Shown: positions 54,017 through 62,896, numbered from the stretch's first letter. The stretch is 64,000 nucleotides of DNA from RGIG990 sp045589455 (GCA_045589455.1 JAZNPC010000010.1:1-64000), one strand, 5' to 3'. Made by a program: numbers and translations. The notes: generated from the sequence alone by a model not told the origin.

Positions 54017-56282
54017 CCCTTATTATTTGGAAACAAAATTTACTATAGATGGTAAATCTCTTCCTACAAATAGTGAAATTAATGCACGTATTAATCAACC
54101 TGATGTGCGTCTACAAGAGTGGATAGAAGATTTACCTCAGCTTTTGATTGATGAATGTAACGATAAGAAGTTTGACATTCAATTTCATGGTACTATATTA
54201 GATTACGAAGATGTTAAAGAGGTGTTTGAATGTGCTTCTAATGAAGAAAAGTTAGAGGTGAAGCTAGATAGAATACCTGCAAAAGAAACATCTGAAAAGG
54301 AATCTTTAATTGAAGATGTATTTAAAGAAATACAAAATGGACCTATTGATGAACTACGTGATGAGAAAATAATTAATGCATTTAATAATGCAAAAAATAG
54401 TGAGTTTGAAATTTGTGTTGTAGCTACAATGAGTGCAGGTAAGTCTACATTGATAAATTCAATGCTTGGAGACAAAATGATGCCTTCAAGTCAAGAGGCT
54501 TGCACGGCCATTATTACTAGAATTAAAGATGTTGATTCAAATGTTAATTGGCATGCTAAAGTATTTGGAAAAGATAACGAACTATTAGAATCAGTTGAAA
54601 GTCTTACATATGAAGAGATGGATAGATTTAATAGAGATTCTAAAGTATCTTTAATACAAGCCGAAGGTAATATTCCTTTTGTAACCTCACAAAAAACTTC
54701 ACTAGTTTTAATTGATACTCCTGGTCCAAATAATTCTAGAGATAAAGAACATGAAAAAGTTCAAAGTAGATTTTTAGGTAAGTCGTCTAAAGCACTTGTC
54801 CTTTATATTATGGAAGGGACATATGGAAATAATGACGACAATGAATTGCTTCGTAAGGTTGCAGAGAGTATGAAGTCAGGCGGAAAGCAATCTAAAGACC
54901 GTTTCCTTTTTGTTATAAATAAGGTTGATGATCGTAAGCAAGAAGATAGTAAAATGGAGGATATGCTTTTAAGAATTAAGGACTATTTACAAATACATGG
55001 AGTTAAAAATCCAAATTTATATCCTGCAGCAGCTTTACCCGCACTTAACATAAGATTAATGCAATCACATAATGACATTCTTGATGAAGACATTCTTGAT
55101 GAAACAGAATTTAAAGTTAAAAAGTTAAATAGAAATGTTGATTTGCATTTAGAAAAGTATTCTTCATTACCATTAAGCCTTAGAAGAAAAATTGATTCTG
55201 ATTTAGAAATTGCTAAAAATAATGGAGATGTGTTTACACAGGCCTTAATTCATACAGGAATAGTTTCTGTTGAGACGGCGATTCGTCAATATGTTGAAAA
55301 ATATGCAAAAACAGCGAAAATTAAAAATATTGTAGATACTTTTAAAGGAAAATTAGAGGCTGTTTCTTATGAACAAGAAATGAAGAAAGAGATTGCTAAA
55401 AATGAAGAAGAGTGTGAAAAGATTACTGCACAAATAAGTTCGATAGAGAGTCAAATTAAAGACGGAAAAAATGCTCAAGTATTTAAAAAAGAAGTTTCAA
55501 AAGCATTGAAAAAAGTTAAAAAAGAAATAGAGGAAAAGATTAATCAAAATGTAGAAGAGTTTCAAAATGAATTATTGGAAATAATTAACACATATGGGAA
55601 TGATGATATTCCCGTTGAAAAAATCTCTTCAATTTTGTCTCAGGTAAGTAAAAAGGTAAAGTCAATCGAAGCAAATTTTCAAGTTGCTTTAGAGGGATCA
55701 ATCAATACTGGATTAATATCAACAAGTAAATATCTTTTAGAAGAGTATAAAACAAAACTATCATCGTTAACAAAAGATATAGATTTGAAAAACCTTTCAG
55801 GAGTTTTTATTGACCCATTGAAGTTAATGTCAGGTAGTGTTCCAAGTATAGATAGCTTAAATATTGATGTAGAAGAAAAAGAAGAGGTAGTAGGTGAAGA
55901 ATGGATTGAAAATACAAACAAAAAATGGTGGAAGTTTTGGACTTGGTTTGATGATCCTGGTCATTATATAACAAAGTATAAAACTGTAAAATATGTTTTA
56001 GGTAGCGAATTAGCTCAAGAAATGCTCGCACCTATAGAGGATACATTAATTCAAAACGGAGAATCTGCATTAAAACAAGCGTTATATCAATCTCAAAGAA
56101 TAGCGGAAAAATATGAGAAAGAGTTTGTTCGTTTAGATGATGTATTGACAAAAAAATTGCGTGAGTTAAAACAAATTACTTCTGATAAAACAAACAAAGA
56201 GAAGTTGATTAACGATGCACAAGGAAAATTAAATTGGTTAGATAATATTAAGAAAAGAGTTGATTCGATTCTTGAAATATAA
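53991..56282 (+). CDS. Dynamin-like GTPase 2
   Basis: 763 aa. A ~140-residue N-terminal part unlike the partner's is followed by the G domain: P-loop 'TMSAGKSTLINSMLGDK' (~146-162), 'SSQEACTAIITRI' (switch I), G3 'VLIDTPGPNNSRDKEHE' (~239-255) and G4 'FVINKVDDRK' (~307-316). The C-terminal ~400 residues are helical, with a coiled coil at ~460-530 rich in Lys/Glu, an aromatic patch 'KKWWKFWTWFDDPGHY' (~641-656) that could dip into a lipid surface, and a final helix. Start overlaps the previous gene by 26 bases; the ribosome site lies inside it (GAGGAAATAA). Tandem unequal dynamins usually form hetero-oligomers that tether or fuse membranes; in this case that is an inference. Confidence 0.87.
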   Translation: MKKIFIKYNPYYLETKFTIDGKSLPTNSEINARINQPDVRLQEWIEDLPQLLIDECNDKKFDIQFHGTILDYEDVKEVFECASNEEKLEVKLDRIPAKETSEKESLIEDVFKEIQNGPIDELRDEKIINAFNNAKNSEFEICVVATMSAGKSTLINSMLGDKMMPSSQEACTAIITRIKDVDSNVNWHAKVFGKDNELLESVESLTYEEMDRFNRDSKVSLIQAEGNIPFVTSQKTSLVLIDTPGPNNSRDKEHEKVQSRFLGKSSKALVLYIMEGTYGNNDDNELLRKVAESMKSGGKQSKDRFLFVINKVDDRKQEDSKMEDMLLRIKDYLQIHGVKNPNLYPAAALPALNIRLMQSHNDILDEDILDETEFKVKKLNRNVDLHLEKYSSLPLSLRRKIDSDLEIAKNNGDVFTQALIHTGIVSVETAIRQYVEKYAKTAKIKNIVDTFKGKLEAVSYEQEMKKEIAKNEEECEKITAQISSIESQIKDGKNAQVFKKEVSKALKKVKKEIEEKINQNVEEFQNELLEIINTYGNDDIPVEKISSILSQVSKKVKSIEANFQVALEGSINTGLISTSKYLLEEYKTKLSSLTKDIDLKNLSGVFIDPLKLMSGSVPSIDSLNIDVEEKEEVVGEEWIENTNKKWWKFWTWFDDPGHYITKYKTVKYVLGSELAQEMLAPIEDTLIQNGESALKQALYQSQRIAEKYEKEFVRLDDVLTKKLRELKQITSDKTNKEKLINDAQGKLNWLDNIKKRVDSILEI

Positions 56283-56293
56283 AGGAGTATATT

Positions 56294-56812
56294 ATGCCTT
56301 TAACTAAAGCATTTTATGAAGCAATAAGAACAAAAAATGTTCGTCGAGTTAGAATAATGTTAAAAAATAGCCTTGTTGTTGATCCATCCTTTTCTGAATA
56401 TAAATCAATGATTGATATTGCATCTAATTTAGAAGGATTGTTTGATGAGCATGATGGAAAGATTTTTAATAATGAAAAAAGTTTTTGGAACGATGAATAT
56501 GTAAGTAAAGAAATGGCAAGACTTATTTCTAATTTTTCTAAGGAAAGAATTGATCATTTAAAGGATGTTATTCGTTTCTTGAATCCGATGAATACTAATC
56601 AACAAAAGCATTATGGTAAATCCAAAAGGTTTTCACATCAAAAGAGAAAAATAATTACAGGAGCAGTTGTTGGTGCTACAATTGGTGCATTGTTAGGTAA
56701 TGTAATAAATGACGAGAATGGAATTGTGTCAGTATTATTCGGAGTTGCAGGAGCTATAGCTGGTAGTGTTGTTGTGAATTGTATCTCTAATGAGGATAAA
56801 GGAAATGAGTGA
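56294..56812 (+). CDS. Small glycine-zipper membrane protein
   Basis: Function unknown. 172 aa: a soluble helical N-terminal ~105 residues ('FYEAIRTKNVRRVRIMLKNS', 'ARLISNFSKERIDHLKDVIR'), a basic stretch ('YGKSKRFSHQKRKI'), and two hydrophobic glycine-zipper helices ('GAVVGATIGALLGNVI' and 'LFGVAGAIAGSVVV') separated by a short polar turn. Such helices pack tightly and can form oligomeric membrane insertions or pores. It starts 11 bases after dynamin 2 (AAAGGAG ribosome site) and overlaps the ATPase gene by 8 bases, so it is certainly part of the cluster. Confidence 0.8.
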   Translation: MPLTKAFYEAIRTKNVRRVRIMLKNSLVVDPSFSEYKSMIDIASNLEGLFDEHDGKIFNNEKSFWNDEYVSKEMARLISNFSKERIDHLKDVIRFLNPMNTNQQKHYGKSKRFSHQKRKIITGAVVGATIGALLGNVINDENGIVSVLFGVAGAIAGSVVVNCISNEDKGNE

Positions 56813-59800
56813 TAGAGTTGTTTTGGTCAAAGACCATAATTTGAACAATTCAATTTTGACGGATGATAATCTTATTGGACAAGGAGAGGGTAAATTTCCT
56901 TCGATAACTAAATTGGAGTCAAATTTAAAAGAATCAAGTAAGCTTGTACAAGATATTGTTTTGAAAAATTATTTACACAAGTTAAAAGATTTAGAAGTTG
57001 TTCCTTTGCCCAATGAATTCAAAGATATAAATAAGCTTCGAATTTTTGAAATAAACGAAATGGTTTATCAAAAGGATGAATATTCAACCTATAAATTTGC
57101 TTCTGTTTTTAGCTCTTTACAAAGCTTAGATTGTGGAGTGTTTATTATTGTCAATAGCAATGGAGAAAAAACAGATTTTTATATGGGAGTTCGTTCTAAA
57201 GATAATAATCGTACTACTAAATCTTTAAAAGATACTTTGAAAAATGCTTTGATTGGGCATTTCCCTGGTGTTAAAGTGAAAGATATGTTAGACCCAGAAG
57301 TAGAGGATTTTTTATCTGAAATTTCAAAAAATAATGTATCTTCAGTATCATGTATTGCTAATAATAAAGATGAAGATTTTAAGAATAATGATAATTTTAT
57401 CCAAGGTCTTGAAAAATTGGCTTTAGCAATGCAAGGGAAAAAATATACTGCTATAGTGCTAGCAAACTCTATTAATAATAGTCAAATTTCGGATGTTCGG
57501 AGTGCTTATGAAACCATTTACACTCAGATATCTCCTTTTGCTAATATGCAACTTTCATATGGGACGAATACTGCTTTAAGTATTTCTGATGCTTTGTCTA
57601 AAGGAGCTACAACAGGAAGTTCTTATTCTAAAAATATAGGTACTTCTAGAGGAACTTCAACATCAAGTGGGGATACATATTCCGAATCAGCTTCAAAGCC
57701 TGACATTTTATCTTCTGGATTAAAGATTGCGGGGGCTGCTATTTTAGGAGCCGCTGCTATAGCTACTGCTATTCCTACAGGAGGGGTTAGTTTAGCAGTA
57801 GCTGGAGCAGCTATAGTGAATTCAATTCCAATGGTAACCAAAACCAAAGGTCGTTCTCACTCAAAAAACAAATCTCAAAGTGTAACATCTAACGAAGGTG
57901 AAACATTTGGAGAAAATTCTAGTACTTCTGAAAATGCTACCCATACTATAGGAGAAACCATTGGAAAAACAGAAAATATGCAGTTAACAATGCAAAATAA
58001 AACATTGTTAAATACATTGGAGAAAATAGATTGTCAGTTACAACGTCTTAATGAGTGTGAAAGTTTAGGGATGTGGGAATGTGCTGCGTATTTTATGTCA
58101 GATAGTTTAGAAACTGTTGAGATGGCCGCAGGAACATATAAGGCTTTAATGAAAGGCTCTAAATCAGGTGTTGAAACATCCGCAATTAATACTTGGGGAT
58201 GGTATGAAAAAAATAAAATTCCAATATTATGTGAATATATTACAAATTTTATACACCCAATATTTGCCTACCCTACAGATGGAGAATTTATCCCAGTGAC
58301 TCCAGCATCAATGGTAAGTAGTAATGAGCTTGCAATTCAAATGGGGTTGCCTAGGAAATCTGTATGTGGTTTTCCTGTTGTTGAACATGCTGAATTTGGA
58401 AAAGAGGTTGTTTCTAACTTAGACATTAAATCCTCAAGAACTATTCCTATTGGGAATATTTTTTCTATGGGTTCAGAAACAAAAACACCAGTTAAATTAA
58501 GTATAGATTCATTGACAATGCATACATTTGTGACTGGTTCAACAGGTTCAGGTAAGAGTAATACATTATATGAGATTTTGTATCAATTGCATAATTTCAA
58601 TAATGTCCCTTTTCTAGTAATAGAACCAGCAAAAGGTGAGTATAAAAACATTTTTGGAAATTCTCATAATGTGTCAGTATATGGAACGAATGCAAAGAAA
58701 ACTGAGGTCTTAAAAATAAACCCTTTTAGTTTCCCAGATGATATTCATGTATTAGAGCATTTGGATAGACTAGTAGAAATATTTAATGTATGTTGGCCAA
58801 TGTATGCTGCGATGCCCGCAATTTTGAAGGAAGCAATTGAAAAGGCATATATTTCTGTTGGTTGGGATTTGATTGATTCAATAAATGTCAATGGAAATAT
58901 ATTCCCAAATTTCACTGATGTTTTAGAACAAATTGAGATTGTTATTAATGAGTCTCAATATTCAAAAGATTGTAAAGGAGATTATTCTGGTGCTTTAACA
59001 ACGAGAATTCGCTCTATGACAACAGGTTTAAATCGTCTTATTTTTACACAAAATGAAATTTCTAATTCTGATTTATTTGATAAAAGTGTTATTGTTGATT
59101 TAAGTAGAGTTGGATCTACAGAAGAGAAAGCTTTAATTATGGGAGTTCTTGTAATGAAGCTGAATGAATATAGAATGACATCAGGGAAGATAAATAGCTC
59201 ATTGTCTCACATAACAGTTTTGGAAGAAGCACATAATTTGTTGAAGCGTACATCAACAGAACAAAGCTCAGAGAGTTCAAACCTTCTTGGTAAATCAGTA
59301 GAAATGCTCTCAAATTCTATCGCAGAAATGCGTACATATGGAGAGGGATTTATTATTGCTGATCAAGCACCAGGTTTGTTAGACATGTCTGTAATACGAA
59401 ATACAAATACAAAAATTATACTTCGTTTGCCAGAGAAAAGTGATAGAGAATTAGTTGGTTATGCTGCTTGTTTAAAGGATAATCAGTTAGATGAAATCTC
59501 TAAGCTGCATAGAGGCGTTGCGGTAATATATCAAAATGATTGGATAGAGCCAGTTCTTGTACAGATTAGAAAATGCAATTTAGAAGAGAATTCTTATTCA
59601 TACAACCCGCCATCAAAACAAACATCAAAACCGAATGTCTTGAAGCAATTGATAAATTTTTTAATATGTAATAATGTTAGGGAAAAATTAGATTTCTCTA
59701 TTGCAGATATAGAGCAAGGAATAGATTTTTTAGCTTTGTCTTCGTCAAATTTAAATTTTATTAAAAAACTACTTGGAGAATATAAAAAGTTTAATTCATT

Positions 59801-60098
59801 AGAAATATGGAGTAACCATAAATATAATTCACTTGCTTTAAATATAGTGAATATTCTTAATCTTAGAAATAAAATTGAGCAATTAGTTTTAAATTCATCT
59901 AATAACTCATCGTTAACACATGATTTAAAAGAAATTGTTTTAGATATATTCCCAAAATCTTCTGAATCATTTATTATGACTTTAATACATTTGTTTATGA
60001 AGGACTTTAGTTTAAGTCGAGAGGAAAATGAACAACGTACTAAAATATATTTAAATTGGTTAAGTTATATTACAAAATATGGAGTAAAAAATGATTAA
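56805..60098 (+). CDS. HerA/FtsK-type P-loop ATPase with internal hydrophobic segment
   Basis: Motor ATPase, family HerA/VirB4/DUF87. ATG 56805 with AAAGGA just upstream is preferred to 56790; 1,097 aa. Residues 1-270 are a mixed domain of unknown function. Two Ser/Thr/Gly-rich stretches (~275-300 and ~345-385) flank an Ala/Gly hydrophobic segment (~306-342, 'GLKIAGAAILGAAAIATAIP') that could insert in a membrane. The motor has Walker A 'VTGSTGSGKSNTLYEI' (~576-591), Walker B 'SHITVLEEAHNLL' (~802-814) and the later 'RNTNTKIILRLPEKSDRELV' sensor/arginine region; ~960-1097 is helical. HerA-type motors pump DNA or pair with nucleases. Overlaps neighbours on both sides by 8 bases. Confidence 0.85.
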   Translation: MSDRVVLVKDHNLNNSILTDDNLIGQGEGKFPSITKLESNLKESSKLVQDIVLKNYLHKLKDLEVVPLPNEFKDINKLRIFEINEMVYQKDEYSTYKFASVFSSLQSLDCGVFIIVNSNGEKTDFYMGVRSKDNNRTTKSLKDTLKNALIGHFPGVKVKDMLDPEVEDFLSEISKNNVSSVSCIANNKDEDFKNNDNFIQGLEKLALAMQGKKYTAIVLANSINNSQISDVRSAYETIYTQISPFANMQLSYGTNTALSISDALSKGATTGSSYSKNIGTSRGTSTSSGDTYSESASKPDILSSGLKIAGAAILGAAAIATAIPTGGVSLAVAGAAIVNSIPMVTKTKGRSHSKNKSQSVTSNEGETFGENSSTSENATHTIGETIGKTENMQLTMQNKTLLNTLEKIDCQLQRLNECESLGMWECAAYFMSDSLETVEMAAGTYKALMKGSKSGVETSAINTWGWYEKNKIPILCEYITNFIHPIFAYPTDGEFIPVTPASMVSSNELAIQMGLPRKSVCGFPVVEHAEFGKEVVSNLDIKSSRTIPIGNIFSMGSETKTPVKLSIDSLTMHTFVTGSTGSGKSNTLYEILYQLHNFNNVPFLVIEPAKGEYKNIFGNSHNVSVYGTNAKKTEVLKINPFSFPDDIHVLEHLDRLVEIFNVCWPMYAAMPAILKEAIEKAYISVGWDLIDSINVNGNIFPNFTDVLEQIEIVINESQYSKDCKGDYSGALTTRIRSMTTGLNRLIFTQNEISNSDLFDKSVIVDLSRVGSTEEKALIMGVLVMKLNEYRMTSGKINSSLSHITVLEEAHNLLKRTSTEQSSESSNLLGKSVEMLSNSIAEMRTYGEGFIIADQAPGLLDMSVIRNTNTKIILRLPEKSDRELVGYAACLKDNQLDEISKLHRGVAVIYQNDWIEPVLVQIRKCNLEENSYSYNPPSKQTSKPNVLKQLINFLICNNVREKLDFSIADIEQGIDFLALSSSNLNFIKKLLGEYKKFNSLEIWSNHKYNSLALNIVNILNLRNKIEQLVLNSSNNSSLTHDLKEIVLDIFPKSSESFIMTLIHLFMKDFSLSREENEQRTKIYLNWLSYITKYGVKND

Positions 60099-61044
60099 TA
60101 ATTTTGACATTAGTAATATCAATAAATTTAACAATGAACTAAAGGATTGTAATTTATATAAGCAGATTGAAGGAGAAGATAAAAAAAAATCAGGAATAGA
60201 AAAATCTCTGGATAATGTTTGTACTCAAGAAACAAATCCAAGTGTTGATGAACAAGGACATGTATATAGAAAAGAGAATGGAGATTTGCTCCCTAATAAT
60301 AATTTCGTGATGGGTGAAAATACATTTAAAACAGATGATAATGGCAAAATCTACGCTATAGATGGAAAACTTGTTCCAGAAAATAAGTATGAATTAAATT
60401 GTGCTTCGTATGAAACAGACGAATTGGGACGTATTAGAAAAGTAGTTGCTCAAGACTTAAAGATAACACCAGAAAACTTAAGAGATTCCACAGCACAAAC
60501 TTTAGTTGGCGGCAAAGATAGATTGCTAGGAGATAATGGCGGTCATTTGGTTGCTCGTATACATGGGGGCGATGCTGGTATTGGAAATCAAGTAGCTGTT
60601 CGCGACGTAATTAATAAAGGTGATTGGAAGATTGATGAGAATACAATAAGTGATTTAATAAAAAAAGGTAAAAATGTCAGGACGGAAGCGGAAATTTTTT
60701 ATGATGGTAATTCTGAGCGACCATCTAAAATAGAGATTTCAATCTATTCTAATGGAGAAAAAATAAGCGAAGCTGTTTATGATAACAATATTGGATCGAA
60801 GGATTTATTAGGATTGGAAAAACTTAAAGATATATTAAGCCCTAGTGATTATCAAAACCTTTGCGATGAAATTTCTCAATTAGAAAAAAATGGAGATAAG
60901 GTTAGTATTACTTCTGTAACATTTAAGTCAGGAGAAGATCCTTCAATAGCAGTGAGAAATGAAACAACGGAAAAAACTTGTTATTGGCCATGGAATACAC
61001 GCAATGAAGGAAAAACATTGAGTGATGTATTTCACAATTCATAA
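60091..61044 (+). CDS. DNA/RNA non-specific endonuclease-domain protein
   Basis: 317 aa. Residues ~120-250 match the non-specific endonuclease (Endonuclease_NS_2-like) pattern often found in polymorphic toxins: 'VGGKDRLLGDNGGHLVARI' with the general-base His152, then N...N-x3-W-x3-E (Asn166, Asn175, Trp179, Glu183), and the downstream 'EAEIFYDGNSERPSKIEISI' strand pair. The N-terminal ~115 residues contain two short 'VDEQGHVYRKENGDLLPNN' / 'TDDNGKIYAIDGKLVPENK' repeats. No signal peptide. The start overlaps the ATPase gene by 8 bases, which ties the nuclease to the motor. It could be the DNA- or RNA-degrading effector of the cluster, or a toxin exported by it. Confidence 0.78.
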   Translation: MINNFDISNINKFNNELKDCNLYKQIEGEDKKKSGIEKSLDNVCTQETNPSVDEQGHVYRKENGDLLPNNNFVMGENTFKTDDNGKIYAIDGKLVPENKYELNCASYETDELGRIRKVVAQDLKITPENLRDSTAQTLVGGKDRLLGDNGGHLVARIHGGDAGIGNQVAVRDVINKGDWKIDENTISDLIKKGKNVRTEAEIFYDGNSERPSKIEISIYSNGEKISEAVYDNNIGSKDLLGLEKLKDILSPSDYQNLCDEISQLEKNGDKVSITSVTFKSGEDPSIAVRNETTEKTCYWPWNTRNEGKTLSDVFHNS

Positions 61045-61064
61045 ACAACAGGTAGGTGTAAATA

Positions 61065-61457
61065 ATGGAAATAACTATAACCTATGAAGAGGTTTCTAAT
61101 ATAATAAAAACCAAATCTAATGTAAATGCGACATTTACAATGATTGACAGCGAATCAATAAGTGTTAAAGTTAAACCTGGATTGCTTATTCCTGCGGTTA
61201 ATATAACCTTAAAATTAGAAAAAGATGCTAAAGAGTATAAAATTCGTTATGGCTCTGGTGTTGTGTCTCTTCTAGTAACAAAAATAGTAAATTTGTTCGT
61301 AAATGATAAACTACCTGAATTTGTCAGATTAGATACATCGAATAATACTTTATCTTTTGATTCTACAATTAAGCATAATGGGATTGTTGTAGATATTAAG
61401 GATATTACATTTTTAGAAGAAAAAATTTCAATATCTTTATTTTTAAAAGATTTGTAA
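61065..61457 (+). CDS. Small beta-rich protein next to the nuclease, possible immunity protein
   Basis: Not recognised. 130 aa, no signal peptide, predicted mostly beta ('NATFTMIDSESISVKVKPG', 'AVNITLKLEKDAKEYKIRYG') with one amphipathic/hydrophobic helix ('VVSLLVTKIVNLFVNDKL'). AT-rich like the cluster and 20 bases after the nuclease stop, with AACAGGTAGG upstream, so it is probably the last gene of the transcript. Position and size fit an immunity or inhibitor protein for the nuclease; that is inference only. Confidence 0.65.
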   Translation: MEITITYEEVSNIIKTKSNVNATFTMIDSESISVKVKPGLLIPAVNITLKLEKDAKEYKIRYGSGVVSLLVTKIVNLFVNDKLPEFVRLDTSNNTLSFDSTIKHNGIVVDIKDITFLEEKISISLFLKDL

Positions 61458-61777
61458 AATTATCAGTCATCTCATATTGCTCAACCTAAATTCGGTGTTG
61501 CGCATCTGAGTTATTCACCAGATTATTCTAATGTCAAAATCATCACTTAACAAAATCAATGACCGGCTTTAATTATGCTACAATGAAGGGTTAAAAAAAG
61601 CAACAATCAAAGCATTGTCTCCTAAGTATTATGTATTTGTAGAAGTTTGATAGGTTTTTGGAATAAAAATCATTGTCTATTTTATTAGAGTTAGTATTGT
61701 GATTTGTAAGCATTTGTAGTTGTATTTTTGTTCCACCTTCCATAAGATTTATTCGTCAAATGAGGAATAAACAAATG
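61458..61777. other. Intergenic stretch after the cluster
   Basis: About 320 bases without a gene. A possible -10 (TACAAT near 61577) is the only signal noticed before the structured leader at 61778; small antisense frames have no coding character. Confidence 0.4.
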
Positions 61778-61863
61778 TAGGCGGGATGTGCTGCTAGGGT
61801 TCCGTGAAATCGCCAAGGCCGTATTTCGGCAATATGATGAATGACCTAACACCATTCCGCTTA
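61778..61863 (+). promoter_or_regulatory. Structured 5' leader (candidate cis-regulatory RNA)
   Basis: A 13-bp closing helix with G-U pairs and one bulge joins TAGGCGGGATGTG (61778-61790) to CACCATTCCGCTTA (61850-61863), ending 20 bases before the next start codon and just before its AAGGAG. Inside, TAGG (61795-61798) pairs with CCTA (61845-61848), and two mutually exclusive hairpins are possible: GCCG/CGGC (61818-61830) or GAAAT/ATTTC. The segment CTAGGGTTCCG resembles the start of the ykkC (guanidine-I) core, but the rest of that motif is missing. Confidence 0.45.
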
Positions 61864-61882
61864 CTTCTTTTAAGGAGATTAT

Positions 61883-62599
61883 ATGAACGAAAACATTTTG
61901 CAAGCAAAACTAGATAAATTGTTTGATAATTGGAAGGCAGCAATAGATGCTTGTCCAGAAATTCCTGCAGAAATTAAGGAATGCTTCGTGCGCGATGGCT
62001 TCTATCCAGGCTACCTAAACCAAAAGTGTAAGGTGCTGTTTGTGGCTCGCGAATCACTTAGTGTTGAAGGAGATTATATAAAAGAGGTTTTTGATGCATA
62101 TAAAAGTAAACGTGTTGGTGGCAAAAATATCAATCAGTATCAATTCCATGCGTTAATGATGTATATAGCATATGCTCTAAATAATAATTGCTTTGATTGG
62201 AATAGCATTCCTTGGGCAGAAAAGCTCTGCGAGACATTTGGTACGCCTGGCGGACTTAGCTTCGCTTTTATGAATTTGTCTAAATTCAGTAATTGGTCGA
62301 AATCTAGTTGGCAAAGTAATTGGAATTTGATAAATTCTTCTCTAAATGTTAGTGGCAACGATTCTTTCATCAAACAGGAAATTGAATTGCTAGACCCAGA
62401 TGTAATTATTACTATGAATTTAGATGGTAATTTAAGTTACTTGGGTGAAATGCGCAAGATTGTTAATACCACCGATATCAATAAATATGCTTACAAGATC
62501 AATGGTAAGGAAATACCTCTCTACGATATGTGGCATTTTTCTGCCCCAAGTAAGTCGCCAAGAGGAAATTATTTGGAGCCACTTAGTAAATTAGTTTAA
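61883..62599 (+). CDS. Uracil-DNA-glycosylase-like protein (tentative)
   Basis: 238 aa. The overall pattern suggests a UDG-superfamily fold: 'CKVLFVARESLSVEGDYIKE' in the first strand/loop, 'LLDPDVIITMNLDGNLSYLG' and a C-terminal 'WHFSAPSKSPRGNYLEPL' in the place of the family's H-P-S motif. The catalytic Asp/Asn of motif 1 is not convincingly identified, so enzymatic activity is uncertain. AAGGAG ribosome site, downstream of a structured leader, and 14 bases before a small Cys-rich gene. Codon use is closer to the housekeeping genes than to the AT-rich cluster. Confidence 0.5.
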   Translation: MNENILQAKLDKLFDNWKAAIDACPEIPAEIKECFVRDGFYPGYLNQKCKVLFVARESLSVEGDYIKEVFDAYKSKRVGGKNINQYQFHALMMYIAYALNNNCFDWNSIPWAEKLCETFGTPGGLSFAFMNLSKFSNWSKSSWQSNWNLINSSLNVSGNDSFIKQEIELLDPDVIITMNLDGNLSYLGEMRKIVNTTDINKYAYKINGKEIPLYDMWHFSAPSKSPRGNYLEPLSKLV

Positions 62600-62613
62600 A
62601 AGGGAGAAAAAAC

Positions 62614-62814
62614 ATGGCAAAGCAACGTGTTGATTTGACAGATAAGAAGTGTGCTACCTGTCGTTGGTGGCAAGGTGATCGTGAGGTGATATTTTGGTCT
62701 CGTAAGCCATTTAAAGTCGAGTGCGATGCACAAGGTATGTGTCCATCCTGCAAGCAAAATAAGACCTATAGCTTTAGCTGCAGAAATTGGGTTCCATGGG
62801 AAAAGCTTCCATAA
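62614..62814 (+). CDS. Small Cys-rich, probably zinc-binding protein
   Basis: 66 aa with six cysteines: 'KKCATCRWWQGD', 'ECDAQGMCPSCKQN' and 'FSCRNWVPWEKLP'. Pattern suggests one or two zinc ribbons. No known family assigned. GGGAGAAA ribosome site and 14-base spacing make it the second gene of the leader-controlled pair with the UDG-like protein. Confidence 0.65.
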   Translation: MAKQRVDLTDKKCATCRWWQGDREVIFWSRKPFKVECDAQGMCPSCKQNKTYSFSCRNWVPWEKLP

Positions 62815-62896
62815 TGCTACGTTTGACAGTTAATTACTGAATTTAGATTAAAAATATAAATGAGGTTTTATAACTTAAAGTAAGGAAAAAAGTAAT

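Noticed and set aside
52397..61457. Prophage or conjugative element as source of the ATPase cluster
   Set aside because: No integrase, relaxase, coat or tail proteins and no tRNA or attachment-site duplication seen within the window; the right border is outside the window, so transfer itself is not excluded.
61778..61863. Guanidine-I (ykkC) riboswitch
   Set aside because: Only the CTAGGGTTCCG stretch resembles it; the second conserved core is absent and the element is only ~86 nt.
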